Source: Sweltsa coloradensis
Lineage: Eukaryota; Arthropoda; Insecta; Plecoptera; Chloroperlidae
Length of the DNA stretch: 64,000 bases
Assembly: GCA_024449915.1 (NCBI GenBank)
Contig: JAMZAV010000108.1
Coordinates: forward strand, 1,178,001 to 1,242,000
Direction: 5' to 3'
Under the pieces are notes generated by a model, which was not told the DNA's origin, did no database searches, and worked only from the letters and a program-made list of their open reading frames with translations. A program made the translations under genes and the position numbers. Below are positions 34,831 through 47,820 of this stretch, piece by piece; the first letter of the stretch is position 1, and every line of letters starts with the position of its first letter.

Positions 34831-35099
34831 TAAAAAAAAATGGCGTTCTGTTCGTGCATCGAGATCTCTTTGTTAGTGGAATTAACGAATTTTATAATAA
34901 ATATAAAGTTTGACCCCTTTCCCCTGACTTCCGGGGTACCAAAAACATTCTGTATCACCCAATGTTGAAGGGCTGTGACAAAACACAGCGATCTGGTTTG
35001 GATTGTATCGTGATACGTGCCACATGCACGGACGGACGGACAGAAAAGTGATATTTCGCTGGAAGAGAGGTTGGTCCCAAGATGGCATTATTTAATCTT

Positions 35100-38000
35100 T
35101 ACCTACAAGAAAAGCACACCATCAATTACCTTGATGATGATAAATTATGATTATTGGGTTTAGCGTAGCGTGATTATATGCGGAGGGTAATCCATATGAT
35201 TGATGAGTCGGTATGATTAGGCTAAATACCTTATTACTATGCTAGAACACGGGGTTTGCAGATTAGTGTGTAATAAACAATTCAATTTTAAAAAATCGAA
35301 AATGCTTGCATTCCTTTAGGTCTAATATGTGAGTATAAGGAAACAAGATACACTTGGGAGGGAACATCCGTATGATCGTGTAGCGATCGTAACGAAAACA
35401 TGATTTTACTATGAGTATGTCATAAAAAAATAAATTGTGTGTTCATTTGTACGTATTTTTCTATTTGGACAAACGGCTACTCCAATGTTGATGACATTTT
35501 CTGGTGACAATCAAAGACACATTTCTCGTCAAATCGTACTTGGTTTTTTTAAACTGTTTTTGTCTGTTTCTTTCCCTCCACCAGCTAAACGGCTACCTCG
35601 ATAGTGATAAAAATACGAGGGAACCTCTTATTTTGTAACGTTCGTAATATTTCTCGTGAAAATCGCGCTTTTACGATTTTGTTTGGAATGTAGAAATGCA
35701 GAAAAGGCAAAAATATGCTCATCCATCAACGCGGTTAATTCTGTGTTGAAAATTATTTAACATTTCGTTTTAGCGGTCTATTTTCGGCTTATGTTATGTA
35801 TTAAAACAGCCTGTATTGTAATAATTACTGAATTCGTATACCTTGAGGATTGTCGCTTGTCGCAATTGACGGATAAACTTAGAAATGAAATTTGTTTTCA
35901 CCAGCATCACTGAGCTATACACGGATACCTCTTCGTAACATAAGTATTGCGGAATGTCTGATTGATTTAAAAGGTCAATTATGATTGCAAAAAGAAATAC
36001 ATGCCTTGCAAATGGCGCGAACTTCCTACAAATTGAGTAGGCTTCGCATTCGCCTCTCCCCCCCCCCCGCATTTCTTACCGCATACGGAATGAGGTTTTT
36101 GGCGTTGGTGTCTCTTGGCCCCGTGTGGCCTTGACCTCCAAGTAAGGCACGTTTATGTAAGCTAATATGGTTGCGTATGTTATTAGTTGCGGTGAGCCTG
36201 TATTGTTTAGAATCAGGAGCGATGTGAGTGTTTATGAGTGTTATAGGTTTGGATGCAATCAAGTTTACTTGTGTAGGAAGGAGAGGGGCAAGGGGCAAAA
36301 ATGTGCGAGAGTGTATTGGGAATCAAAGTGCAATAATCAAATGTTTTTTTTAAGTTGAGGGGAGGGAGGGGGGGGGGGGGGATTCAACTTGTCAACACGA
36401 GTGCTTGGATTTTGGCGATTCACAAAAGTATATAAACATGTATTTAAAAATTATCAGCGTGATTCCGATATCCATTGAGTATAAATATTTGTTTGACAAA
36501 TAAAGACATTATAAACTTGTCAGCAAATTTTTAAACTTTGATGGTATATTGGTATATAATTGGTAGAATTTTCTGAAATGTGCCATATTGACAATAGAGA
36601 TTTTTGGGATAATTTTCTATATTTTTCCTCATCAATCACAGAAAGAGGAAACTCAACCATCACCATTGAATGTTACCCTAAATGAAGTTGAACGACAAAT
36701 CACGTTGAAAACTTGAAAGGCGAGCAACAGTTTATGTTCTAATAGCCCCAACAAAAACAGCTTAAAACTTGTTCCGCGAACTAAAACAAGGGCATCAACC
36801 CCTTCGTTTATGACAATATTTCGTCTCTGCTTCCCGTTGTAGTTGTGAAAGTGATTGGTATAAATAATAATTACCACCGCAGGAAGCTTGTCTCCCTGGG
36901 GCTCTGGACGGGGGCCAGCGCGCATTGCATCACGTAGCAAGTTTGTAACGTAGAACCAGAATCTTGATTACTTTTCGTTACAATTGCATCGCGTCGCGTA
37001 CACTTCTCGTGTTAGATTGTAGAGTTTATTGATCACGAATATCGTAAAACGATCGGTAAAAAAGAAAGCAAAATCAGATAATATGTATGCCCCACCTCGT
37101 GCCCCACATGAACACAGGTTGGCTTAATTATTAGCAACGCATCAGGATATTTTTAGGGGTTCAAACCTAATTTATTGTTCGAAAGGACACAAATCAAGAT
37201 TTGGATAAGAATTTCATGCGGCTTTAGAATTTTTACAAAAGCGTACTCGACGAACCGGTGCAAATCCAAAAATCAGTCAAATATATTAAAATATGTAAAT
37301 GAAAATAGCATGCTACTAACGAGAATGATTTACAATTATATATATATATTTTATTTTCACCATAACTGGATTTAAATAACTCACAACAACAGCGGCTGGG
37401 ATTATAATATTCCCATCACCTCTCACCAGTACACACCAGTACATCCTGGTCTTCCCATGGATCCAGCTCTAACCGAATCAATCTGATGCCACACCACAGT
37501 GGGCATGTGTCATCCTTCTTGATCTCCATTCTCTTATGACGATCTGTGTGGTTGTGAACAATCCGTATGTGTGTCCATGTGTGTAAAACATATTATTAGT
37601 GTGTTTGTGCATGAGCATAATAATATAGTGTGTTGGGTTTGATTGGCAATGTTTCCAGATCTTTACAAAACTTTTATTTAGTACTGTTGACTTTTGACAG
37701 GAAGTTGATACTTGATATATTAGAATTATTTATTCACCCCAAAGCTATCTAAACCCTCCAGTCATAAATCGATTTACTTGATAGGTATTTTAATTTGAAT
37801 GGATTTACATCCTAGCTGCCGGAAACGCCGTCCATGTCAGCCATATGCCGGGCGTTATCGTCAAAACACCGATCCTCCACGCTAAATTCACCTTATTGTA
37901 TTTTAATACGAACTCCATATTTGGTGGTATTTCCAGGGTAATTTTAACTCAATTAGCATTTATAAAAGGATTTTCATGATATCACACTATCTCCGTGCCC

Positions 38001-38480
38001 GGGAGGTGGACAGGTGTGTGTGTGGGGGGGGGGGGTCAAAAGACAGATACGATCTATCAGCCCATACAAATAACTGAAATAAAGGTATCATCAGTTATTA
38101 TATATATTTTTATTCTTAAAAGTGTATCTTCTCTCATTTATGGGATATTGGACCAATTTTAAAATAAATTAGCAAGCTCATTGGTATAGTTCAGTATATT
38201 TTCAAGCATACTCTTTATACAGTTATTTTATGGTTAATTTTAATTAATTTAATTTTGATGCACATAGAAATCTTTTGCCACGCAAGTCGCAATGCTCGAT
38301 TTATCAATGTATTTTGCTTTTGTGTTTTCGCCCTGCTTTTTTTCATAATCTTGTAAAATCAGTTTTATAACGCACAAAAAGCAGACGTTTTTTGCTCATT
38401 TCCTCATCGCTCGGCTCTAATCACAGTTGTTCAAAATTTTGCACAGATTTGCGAGTGACTATAGCAAATACTGTAATAGA
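35100..38480. other. Intergenic DNA, no gene recognised
   Basis: Only short chance frames. Contains a poly-C run near 36060 and a G-rich run at about 36360-36381. Confidence 0.4.
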
Positions 38481-39309
38481 AGTATTTGACTATAGTCACA
38501 CTTTTCAAAAAATTGTTATGCAATTTTTTTTACAATTTCGGATCTATCAACCGTTTTTCTGATTTTTTTCTGTTAATACGTAACAACAATGTAGCTTGCT
38601 TAACAAATATGCAATGTTTTATATATTTGAAGATGCATAGCTTACGAATAGCTATTTTCAAAGTATTCTCTCGTGCACACACACACATAAATTACAGTGT
38701 AACAGTAACTAACCGAACAGAACGAGGCCTACAGGTTTAATGTAAATCAAGTAAGAAAGTGAAATTGTGTGAGATCTCGCTTTTCTTGGTCGGTTGTGTG
38801 AATGAGTATTTGTGTAACGCGGATATGGATTGATCTAGTTCATATTAATATTATCAAAAGCTTATATTTGTATACTTCCATGCATGCTAATTCTAAATAT
38901 ATTCCCATGCATGCACTATGCGTGGAATACTACATTGACAACTGACATACTTTCTCGCAGTTATCACAAACAAAGTGTATTACCCTGGTGTTAGGAGCTT
39001 ATTCTTGGAATATTCAGTTTAGACATTCGTTTATCGTAATGGCACGTTATGGCAAAAAAAAACTAGATTTTGAATAATTTTCCTTTCCAATTCGCGTTTT
39101 TGTGGGGAAACTAAAATTCACGTTTTTATAGCACTAGACAGAACTTACCAAACCTCACCAAAATGAATGGGGGGAAATTCACCTCATAAACGAAATTTTG
39201 AATTAATTTCACTACAAATTACCGCTTTGGCGCTTTTACGTTTAACAAAAAAATCGAAAATTGTATACTCTTTCACCAAAATACCTGTATCTGCATATAT
39301 TATGATAAA

Positions 39310-39720
39310 TCCCTTACCCGATACGGGATTCGAACCCACATCCCCTGGTAAGGTATCCTCATACTTGGAAAAGGGAACTTTTTAATGAACTTGATCCCTT
39401 TTAGTGTTGAGGAACTTTTAAGTGATCAAGTTAATATTTTCAATGTACTTTTTTCATAAGTAGTTAATTTTGTTGCAAGTTGCACGTCAAACTTAAAAAT
39501 AAAAAGGAACTTTTCAAAGGAACTGAACTTTTTAGAGAGAATGTAAAAGGAGCTTGAACTTTATAAAAGTTATTTTTAAATTGATGAACTGAATCTTTAA
39601 AAGTTCCTTTTCAAAGCGAACTTTCCCAAGTATGGGTAGGTATCCTCTAAAGCTCGATCGTTTGATCTGCCGCTGGCACCGAGTGACTGCTACACCTGAT
39701 TCCAGTCTAGATAAATTGAT
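39310..39720 (-). mobile_element. tRNA-like SINE interrupted by a MITE
   Basis: The minus strand has GGGTTCGAATCCCGTATCGG (B box) at 39340-39320. The upstream head, GATCGAGCTTTAGAGGATAC, lies on the other side of the 280-bp insertion at 39361-39640. Removing the insertion and one copy of its target duplication rejoins a contiguous head. I do not write the joined sequence. Confidence 0.6.
39361..39640. mobile_element. 280-bp hAT-type MITE inside a SINE, 8-bp target duplication
   Basis: GTATCCTC is duplicated at 39353-39360 and 39641-39648. Inner inverted sequences are ATACTTGGAAAAGGGAAC at the left and the complement of ATACTTGGGAAAGTTCGC at the right. The right end has a few extra terminal bases (GGGTAG). 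AAGTTCCTTTTC-type motifs recur through the element. Confidence 0.75.
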
Positions 39721-40044
39721 TACAATAATGGTTTCAGTGTGAACGTTCCCACAGTTTATTATACGACCCCTGGTCCCGGGTTACCAACTATACCAAGCAC
39801 AGTGCACTGGACTGGACGACCTAGCAGCTAGCTCACTCCATGGGAACAAGTAACAACGACGGGTTGAAGGTTTAATTGACCTCATGAGTGATATAATACC
39901 GATACCTGCAATCCTGACTGAATGTTTTTCCGACGGTTGCTTCGTACAAAAATATTGTGTTATTACCAAAATGAATGTATTATTAATACACTGTTTTTGT
40001 AATATTACCATTTCAAGTATTTACTTGTAGTTCATTGTTGTCTG

Positions 40045-40135
40045 CATTTATGAAATTAGATTAATTTAGTTGTCCTCCTTTCTAAATCAGTTAGGATAGA
40101 CGTTAAATAAAGAAATAAAGAAATAAAATAAAGTA
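40045..40135 (+). mobile_element. SINE tail with AAATCAGTT and (AAATAAAG)n end
   Basis: TTTAGTTGTCCTCCTTTCTA, AATCAGTTAGGATAGACG and TTAAATAAAGAAATAAAG. The same tail appears at 52690-52818 and 63440-63525. An upstream body may start near 39895 (GCAATCCTGACTGAATG). Confidence 0.55.
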
Positions 40136-41024
40136 CACACATATTAAAAGAAAACAATACACCATATTATTGTCTAATAGAAAACCAAAACACAAATAAA
40201 ATCGTGTATAATAATAGTCAATTATAACACGGAAAATAGAAATGTGAATAAACTATACAGACAAGCACACAAACTGCACCTATTTGTAACATTTAATTCC
40301 TTCATATACGAGTATAAGACAAAAACGAATAAAAGTTACCCTACTTTCTAAGTAATTTTATTTAAAAAAACAATCTGTGGCAAGTCCAGTAAAAGTCGCT
40401 CGGGCATTTCTGCAATCAAAGCTCATTATTTTATCTGTAGCCTGGAGAGCGTATACAGGCTATCGCAGTTATATTAATAACTAAGGGGAGGCCTACAAGA
40501 CAGGGCCGAGTGATAGTAGCATTGTCCACCGATTCGAAATAAAATTACATGCAAACACTCTAAAAGTGCATTCGAAAATATTTTCAAAGATTTTGAATTT
40601 CAAATTGGCAAAGTTGACATCATAACTGGTATTTGATTTACGTTTCCGTTGGATCTAGCGTATCCCTCATTTGTGAAGGTGCAAATTCCTTTTGGATATT
40701 GTCGAAGATTTTAGTCAATTCTTGTTCGCTCGGGTAACTGACGGCTGACAGTTGTTTGAAATTTGCAAAGTTTCCATCGATGCGGAAATGAAGGGCTTTA
40801 CAGACACACATTTCTTTTGTCAGACAAATTGATAAATTGGTATTTTTGATTTTGTTAAAAGTAAAAAAGTTACTATTTTCTTAAATTGAACCGTGGGCCG
40901 GATGAACGTTGGATATACAATTTGCTAAGCTCGAGAAAACCAGGCTTTCACGCACAACGCAGAGGAAAAGTCAGGATCACTTGGAAGCTCTATCACTTGT
41001 CCTCTATCGGGTTGTGGTTTAATA

Positions 41025-41105
41025 AATAAATACATTGTATTTAGAGTCTACCCACTCAGTTATATAACTGATTTTCAGTGGGGGACAGTAAATCAAAGCG
41101 ACCAA
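41025..41105 (-). mobile_element. SINE tail, minus-strand copy
   Basis: It is the inverted counterpart of 23400-23470 (CCCCCACTGAAAATCAGTTA, then TATAACTGAGTGGGTAGACT and CTAAATA on the minus strand). Confidence 0.6.
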
Positions 41106-41754
41106 GCCTAAGACCCAAGACCAAGAATCTGTAATAGTTGGTATCAAGGCACATTTTCCAAATACTGCTCACTTTTCTTCTGACAGTAAATATGACACCA
41201 AACAGTTCATTTGTAGTAATTTCCCAATTTTGTGTAAGAGACAATTATTTGAAATTTCAAAATCGGCTTTGATAGAGACACGCGCTCATCCTTTGAGAAC
41301 AGCCTCCCAAAAATGCAGATTTTTTGGATGAAAATTAAAGGTAAAAAAGCGGTACGTTCTGTATGTGAATTTCGGAACTCTCCCTAATGAGTAAGGGCGT
41401 CCACCTGTGTAAAGTGCCCGGGCGTGTCACACACTCTTGCGCCCGACTGTACACACCTAACCAGTCGCACGGACAGGTTGCTGCAGCTTTGGAATAATGT
41501 TACTTATACTATGTTATAAAGTGATCCTGAAAGAAACATGCCTAACATGGCCCTGAGGTGTAGCAGTGAGTTGACAAGCTGGAGCTGGACACGATACGTA
41601 ACGGACGAGTCGAGCGGGACGAAATAAAATAACCTGGGCTATTTTAGACGTTTCAGAATAGGTACTATTGCCCGCTTATGCCACCACTTTATCCAGTGCA
41701 ATCCTCTTCTTAGGGTGGTTTTATATTTTTGGGGAAAGTTCCATGGGCTGTTAG

Positions 41755-42109
41755 CAAGGGCGCCCGCAGGAGGGGCCAAGGGGGAAAGTTGCCCCCCCTG
41801 GCCCCGAGCAAGCAGATGTACTAATTTGCCCTCATTTGATATGTGGATTGTATTTAAAATGTGCATGGAAAGTCGATTTCTTTACTGATGAACGTTTTCT
41901 ATAGTTTTGAGTATCCACTGCACAAAAATTACATAATTTTGGTATTGGATTCAGCCCACTACTTTTTTCCAAACCCCATATTCTAAAAACCTGATTTTCA
42001 AGATTTTCGCCTGCGCGAGCTCTGCTCCCCAAACCCCCTGTGCTTGCCCGACGAAAGTACAAATTGTAATTTTTGCCACCCACTGCCAAAATTCCTGCGG
42101 GCGCCCATG
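41755..42109. mobile_element. 355-bp hAT MITE with 8-bp target duplication
   Basis: Left end CAAGGGCGCCCGCAGGA; right end on the complementary strand CATGGGCGCCCGCAGGA (one mismatch in 17). GCTGTTAG at 41747-41754 is matched by GCTATTAG at 42110-42117 (7 of 8). The interior shares blocks with 8170-8380 and 11075-11280. Confidence 0.85.
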
Positions 42110-42629
42110 GCTATTAGGATAGGACTTGATGCTAGTATTCGCCTATAATACAGAAACACCTTTGATAGGTTATACGCTTGCCAATAGCTGGGGTTGAATC
42201 CAGGGTTGAATTGACGACATCCCAAATTTGAGTATCGCAAGCGAATTGCCACGTTTCCCAGAAATTTGTTAAATTCGTTTGTTGATGACAACAACAGTTC
42301 AACACATTTTTGCTATTACACTTTTATTTTTTTGACTTGTTAATGTTTTTAGGGACAAGTTGTAAAGGTTGTTATTTGGCACAGTCATTAACTTGTCAGT
42401 TGTCAACGATCTACTTACAAAATTATCTTAACATTATCAATATTACATTGATCTAAAAATATGCTATTTTAAGTAAGTAAGTAAGTTTTTGTAAGTATTC
42501 GTTCTGAACGAACGTGCAGTATAAGTTTTTTAAATGTCTTAAGTCATTAGAAAGTTGTTATTGATTAGCACGCAGCCGCACACTAATCGTGACAGTACAT
42601 GCGCACAGTGTGTGCAGGTAGCTTTAGAG

Positions 42630-43043
42630 CAGTCTTGGTCACGTTCCCCCAAAAAAGAAAAGTTAAGTTACTTCTGCCTAAAAAGGAACTGAGACGTTCC
42701 TCGTTCCTCAAAGAGAACTTACAGTTCCTTTCCCGTTCCTTATACCAGCACTGATTTAAATAATAATAAATGTGATATGGGTTTATTTATCATTACTTAT
42801 ATTTATTAAAGTGAGTCCCAGGCCTTCTGACGAGGGTGGCGACATTTTCGATAGCACAAGATGTCAAAAGATATTTTTCATACTGCGTTTACAATGTCAG
42901 GTACAGGAATTCGACGGGATTACGACGGTGAAAGGAACTTATAAAGAAACGTTAAATTCGTTACAAGTTCCTGATCTAAGAAAAGGAACGCGTTCCCACA
43001 AAAGTTCCTGAAAAAAGAACGCGTCCTTTCCTCACCAAAACTG
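42630..43043. mobile_element. 414-bp hAT-like element, GTTCC-rich
   Basis: Left end CAGTCTTGGTCACGTTCC; right end on the complement CAGTTTTGGTGAGGAAAGG. The flanking octamers CTTTAGAG and TTTGAGAG agree at 6 of 8 positions. Many GTTCC/GGAAC motifs occur on both sides. An inner CAGTGCTGGTATAAGG (complement, ending 42752) looks like another terminus, so two related elements may be nested. Confidence 0.55.
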
Positions 43044-44667
43044 TTTGAGAGAGAGTGTATCAGATCAGGCACCACATCATGAAAACGAAAATAATTTAAT
43101 TCGTGTCTTAATTTGAAGTAATGTAAGAAGTAACCATATTAATATTATACGGACCAAGCCTGCGGATTGCGTGGCACTCTAAGATGGGCAGGAAACAATT
43201 AAGATTTTCAGACGGTTATTAACTGAGGAGGAATATAAAACATATTTGAAGTTGATTATATTTATGTGGGGGCGTCATGGTTTACTGGCATGCATGCACA
43301 GATTGTAAGATGGTGCACAGAATAGGCTCAGTAATAGCGCACGAGGCTTCTTGCTTGATGTCAGAACCTGTGATGTCGATACAGGTATATCAGCTGAAGG
43401 TCGTTAAGAAAGATGAGATTTATGTTTTGCATTGAGAGGGAGAGAGATGGAGATGTGGAAGATTAAGATGATTATGTTTGATAGCCATTTGCAGGTCTTT
43501 ACACCTAACTATATAAGTTTAGTAATACAAAGAGTATAGGTATGAAACTAATCCAACGATGCCTCAGTACACCACTATTAGGTAATACATCAATATACGA
43601 ATACATGACGTTGACGATTTAATACTAATACAATAGAAATGCATTGTTAAATTCTCAAATTTATTGCAACAAATTGGCATAATCTCAAGTACTGCTTTGA
43701 AAAGAGTGTTTGGAAACATATCCCGCTATGCATCCTACAAATTGACAGTGAGAGAAAGAGCGAATCCTTCCTTGTATCAATATTAATTGCAGCTGCTCAA
43801 GCCTAGCATTTATAATATTATTATCTAGCTTGTCCTGTATATCCTTCGAATGGTATGGATAGATAATTAACAACACATACGTATTTTATTTTTATGTGCT
43901 GCCTTGATATTGCGCTGACTTCTATACATTTGTCGTTAGTACTTTCCGCAGGTTACTAAAGGTTCACTGATGCCATTTTAACAAACTCGGATAAATGAGT
44001 ACCCAAAATAGGGAGCGAAGTCACTTCTGCACTAAATTGTCGACGAAAAGCACGTCACATAAAATCTAAACGTGCATAGAAATCTCTTGAAATGCCGAAT
44101 TGTTACATACAAATAAATTCTCAGTCATAATACATTAAAATCTCTCTTCGTGGAGGTAAAAAATGTACCTTTGACAAAACTAGCCCCACCCATCTGACAC
44201 CCCAACGGCCATCTAAAATATTCTGTATCATCCTTGTTGAAAGGTAGTATGCCTTAGTTAGAAAGACGCAAGTCAATCGGTGGTCGTGTTCGGTTTTTAT
44301 CGTGAGACGTGACACTTGTACAGACAGACGAACCGAAAAGTGATACATACACCTTGGACGAAAATATCAGTCAGGATGTCCGATTCCCCCCCGTCCCCCC
44401 GCCAAAGTTCCAAGTCGAGTCTGAGATGATGTTTTCGTCCTTAACTCTATTGTGCTCAGTAGCTTGCATAATTGATATACTTCAGTAACGAGGCAATTTA
44501 TTTGATAATGCCCCTCACTGATAATCAATTCTTGTGCTAATGAGGAGACAATAAATGTACAATCAATTGTACTTGTTATAGGCTTTCCATTCACAGGGTA
44601 CTTAATAATCACGTGATGGAAAAGATATATTGAAAGTCATATGTGAACAGAAACTAGAATTTTCCAC

Positions 44668-44850
44668 TACCGACAGTGTTGGTTCTGATTCGGGAGGTCT
44701 TGGGCTCGAATCCCGTCGAGACCGGCAATCCTGACTGAAGGTTTGTTCCGAGATTTTGAGTCCTACTTCTCTCAATCAGCCCTCGGACATCCCTTCGCAA
44801 TTGTCCTTACTCCAATATACCATAGTTATAGACATCTGAAAGGAGCATGC
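44668..44850 (+). mobile_element. tRNA(Gln)-like SINE, copy 4
   Basis: GACAGTGTTGGTTCTGATTC, GGGAGGTCTTGGGCTCGAAT, then CCGTCGAGACCGGCAATCC and the family body to CGGACATCCCTTCGCAATTG. Faces copy 5 tail to tail. Confidence 0.75.
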
Positions 44851-44860
44851 AATTTGTGCA

Positions 44861-44990
44861 GGAATGTCCGAGGGCTGATTAAGAGGACTCAATATCCCTT
44901 GAGGAAAACCTCGGAATAGCTCCAGCCAGAATTGCCGGCCTCGACGGAATTCGAACCCGGGACCTCCCGAGTCAGAGTCGAGACTTTACG
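44861..44990 (-). mobile_element. tRNA(Gln)-like SINE, copy 5 (inverted next to copy 4)
   Basis: The minus strand has CTCGACTCTGACTCGGGAGG, TCCCGGGTTCGAATTCCG and the family body back to CAGCCCTCGGACATTCC. With copy 4 it forms an inverted pair with only about 10-40 bp between tails. Confidence 0.75.
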
Positions 44991-45591
44991 AACGCATTAC
45001 GTAATAATATATAACACCTCTCTCGATATACTTTTAGTACCTACCTACCTATTACAAATAAGACGCTGACACTAATTAAAACAAATCTATTCCTAATTTG
45101 ATATTGAATGAAAACTGTTTAGATTTAATTTGTTCCGACGAATGATGTTGTTTGATACTTCCTGTTCCACTATCATTAGGCCATCACGACAGTAAAGTAG
45201 ATTTGTAAGTATTTTAAATAAAAAAGCAGTCACGTTTATCAGCGTAGATCAGCCCAGACTAAAACAGATTAAAGTAACTGCTAGAGATAACGTTGAATTA
45301 ATTATACTTATTCATGTCTGCTTTAAAGTCTGTTATTTACGTTGATTAATAACCGCGGAGAACAAATCATCATCATTTCGTTAGGCCTATACTAATGTTG
45401 ACCGCAAGGCATGGCTTGACCATTCGCGTGACCAATCTGTGACGATTAACACAAAAACTCCCCCCCCCCTCCCCTTCCCATTGCAACGCCATTGCAACGC
45501 AGATCTATGTTTTTATTTTCCATGTCACGCCAAAACAAAAAAATAGAAATATGTCTGTGAGCTTGGGCAAATTTTACAATATTATACAACA

Positions 45592-46137
45592 ATGTTAAAA
45601 TCGCTTGATCGCCAAATTCTGCGAATTTCAAATACATTCCCCTCCAGCTTCTTCAATTTCCACCCCAAAAATAAATTTTATGAAGTTGTTAAAATTGCCC
45701 TATTGCTACAAACCACAGTTCCCCATACACGACAACGTGTAGAACATAGAAATCAAGTACAAAGTAATTTTCAGACTAATTTTAGTAAATTGTTTATGAC
45801 GGTTATGCGATTGTCTCCATCAGAGCACAAACAACAAGGATGGGATTCTTTAAAATTACGGAGAGGGAGAAACAGGCTGTGCAACCTGTTTCGTGCTATG
45901 AATGGAATACAGGGATGGAATGAGATAAGCAATAAAATTGAAAAAGGATTATACAAAGGGAGGAAAGACCATGACCTGAAATTGAAATGTAAACTAAAAA
46001 AGAAGGATGTTGGGAAGTGGTCTTTTTTAAATAGAACAATTGTAGAATGGAATCAATTGCCAGCAGCAGCTGTTGAGGAATCCTCGGTAAAAATGTTTAG
46101 AAGGTGTTTGGAGGATATTGATTTGGATCTGATGTAG
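45592..46137 (+). pseudogene. LINE-like reverse transcriptase C-terminal fragment
   Basis: Open frame of 181 codons that reads like the region after the reverse transcriptase domain in animal non-LTR retrotransposons. Seen: QQGWDSLKLRRGRNRLCNLF followed by RAMNG (compare the family pattern LGW-LE-RR--RL-ML-KI-NG), then KDHDLKLKCK and KKKDVGKWSFLNRTIVEWNQ followed by LP (pattern SFFPRTI-WN-LP), then SSVKMFRRCLEDI (pattern S---F---L). This order is characteristic. The catalytic YxDD part is not present upstream, where the sequence turns to C-rich and unrelated DNA, so it is a 5'-truncated relic. The frame itself is uninterrupted, suggesting a fairly young insertion. No poly-A tail or target duplication was identified. 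Family assignment is by pattern only. Confidence 0.6.
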
Positions 46138-46139
46138 AT

Positions 46140-47200
46140 TTGATTTCATTGATGTTTGATGTTGCTTTGATGATGGTGTCTTAGATGTAATAGGCCTACC
46201 TATAAGATATGAAGAAAAATGAATGTGAATGTTATATTTTTGTACAATTTTAAAATGTTAATTTTAGGAACTTGCCAAGCTTGTAACAAAACAAACAAAA
46301 CTTGCAGTACTTGCAAAGCTTGTGAGGGATAGACATGTGGAAATGTAATTTTATAGAGACATGCCCGCATTATAAATCCTTCCTGAACTTTGTCAATATC
46401 AAGATCAAAATGTGGTCCAGAATGTATGTGAAATTAGCTGGATTTGGCGATTAAATTTTTAAATTGGCTTCTTACGCCAAATGTTGTGGTATGAGTCATA
46501 AATTAGAATTTCGTCAATCATTATGCCAATAACTACATCATTTATACATTACTAGTTACTACATCACATTTTGCCCCTGGATCAGTTGTTTTTTACTTTT
46601 TTCTACCAAGTGTATTGGCCCCTACTATCCAAGAGAAAATCAAAACGAATCATGATTACCCCAGTTATCAGCATTTTTTGTTTTTGCTTTGCTTACAATT
46701 TATTACTTTAAAATCAATCAGGAGAATGGTGCATCAAGACTTTTAATTTGTACTTGTATTGCTAAAAATTATTTATTTATTTCGTATATTAATTTGTACC
46801 GGGAGCAAAAATAGTTAACAGAAACTCGGCTATATTAGTTTAATCATAGTAGATGGATAATATTTTCCGTGTGTTACCTTGCAAAAAATGAAATATAATC
46901 TAAAAGAGTCGTGTATGTCCTTAGCACCGAAAGATTGAGAGCTGCTTTTAATTCATATTTGAGTGTGTAAAAACTTCTTGTCCAGCCTTATTAGGAAACT
47001 TCATATTAGCTGCATCACCGTGCCCTGAGTGTAATTAGCTATATATATGGCCATAATATGCCTTGCCTGGCCTTTGGAGTTTTCGCGTGTTTTGTTTGTG
47101 TATGGTGATTTTCATATTCCTCTGAATTCAGCTCACGGCTACAGAAATTTACAGTAGTTTCTCCCGGAGTTCAGTGCTGTAATTGATTGTATGATTGATG
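46140..47200. other. AT-rich DNA without recognisable gene
   Basis: No conserved peptide or repeat boundary was seen. The part directly after 46137 may be the 3' UTR of the LINE fragment. Confidence 0.4.
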
Positions 47201-47204
47201 AGCC

Positions 47205-47260
47205 AGTGGCGAATCCAGAGGGAACATACTCCCCCTCCCCCCCCTGAATATCGCATTTCA
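47205..47260 (+). mobile_element. Solo hAT-like terminus
   Basis: CCAGTGGCGAATCCAGAGGG followed by a C-rich tract, the same terminal type as at 11075. No right end was found. Confidence 0.4.
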
Positions 47261-47788
47261 TTTTTATTTTTAATATTCAAATTGAAAATTGCATGCACAA
47301 GTGCATTACATCAAGTGCAATCTACCTACATACTACCTAATAAAAGTAAAACTCCTAGAACCGCTACCAAAACACAAGTTTCTAAAACAAGAAGCCAAGT
47401 TCGCCAATCTCTTAATCAAGTACCCTCTCTCCCTATCCTCGGTCGGTATAGCCTATTCCCGTACCCGTGATTGTTATAATAATCAGGTTTACTTGCTTGG
47501 AGATTATGCAAAGATTCAAATCAATCGGATGCGAACTGTCTTCAGAAAAGTATATTTCCTGAAAAGTTTCCAATTTATCGACTGATTTTTTTCATGAGTT
47601 AAAAAATTAAATCGCGTATGAATCTATTTCGAATAAGTTACACATTGAGTTGAGCTGCAAGATGTTCGTTGTATATAAGCGATTCTGAGACAGGAAAAGC
47701 ATTTTCTCAACCTAAGGATTTATTTTTTAAATACGTATTAGAAAACAATAGTTAAAACGGGCCTCCTGTAATAACCTTAGACTTCTGT

Positions 47789-47820
47789 CCCCCCCCCCCC
47801 CCCCCCCCCCCGCCGCCGCC
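47789..47820. repeat. Poly-C run with GCC repeats
   Basis: About 23 C followed by GCCGCCGCCG. Confidence 0.9.

Noticed and set aside
45592..46137. Endogenous viral or host gene origin for the 181-codon frame
   Set aside because: The order of motifs fits the non-LTR retrotransposon C-terminus better. No viral protein feature was recognised anywhere in the window.
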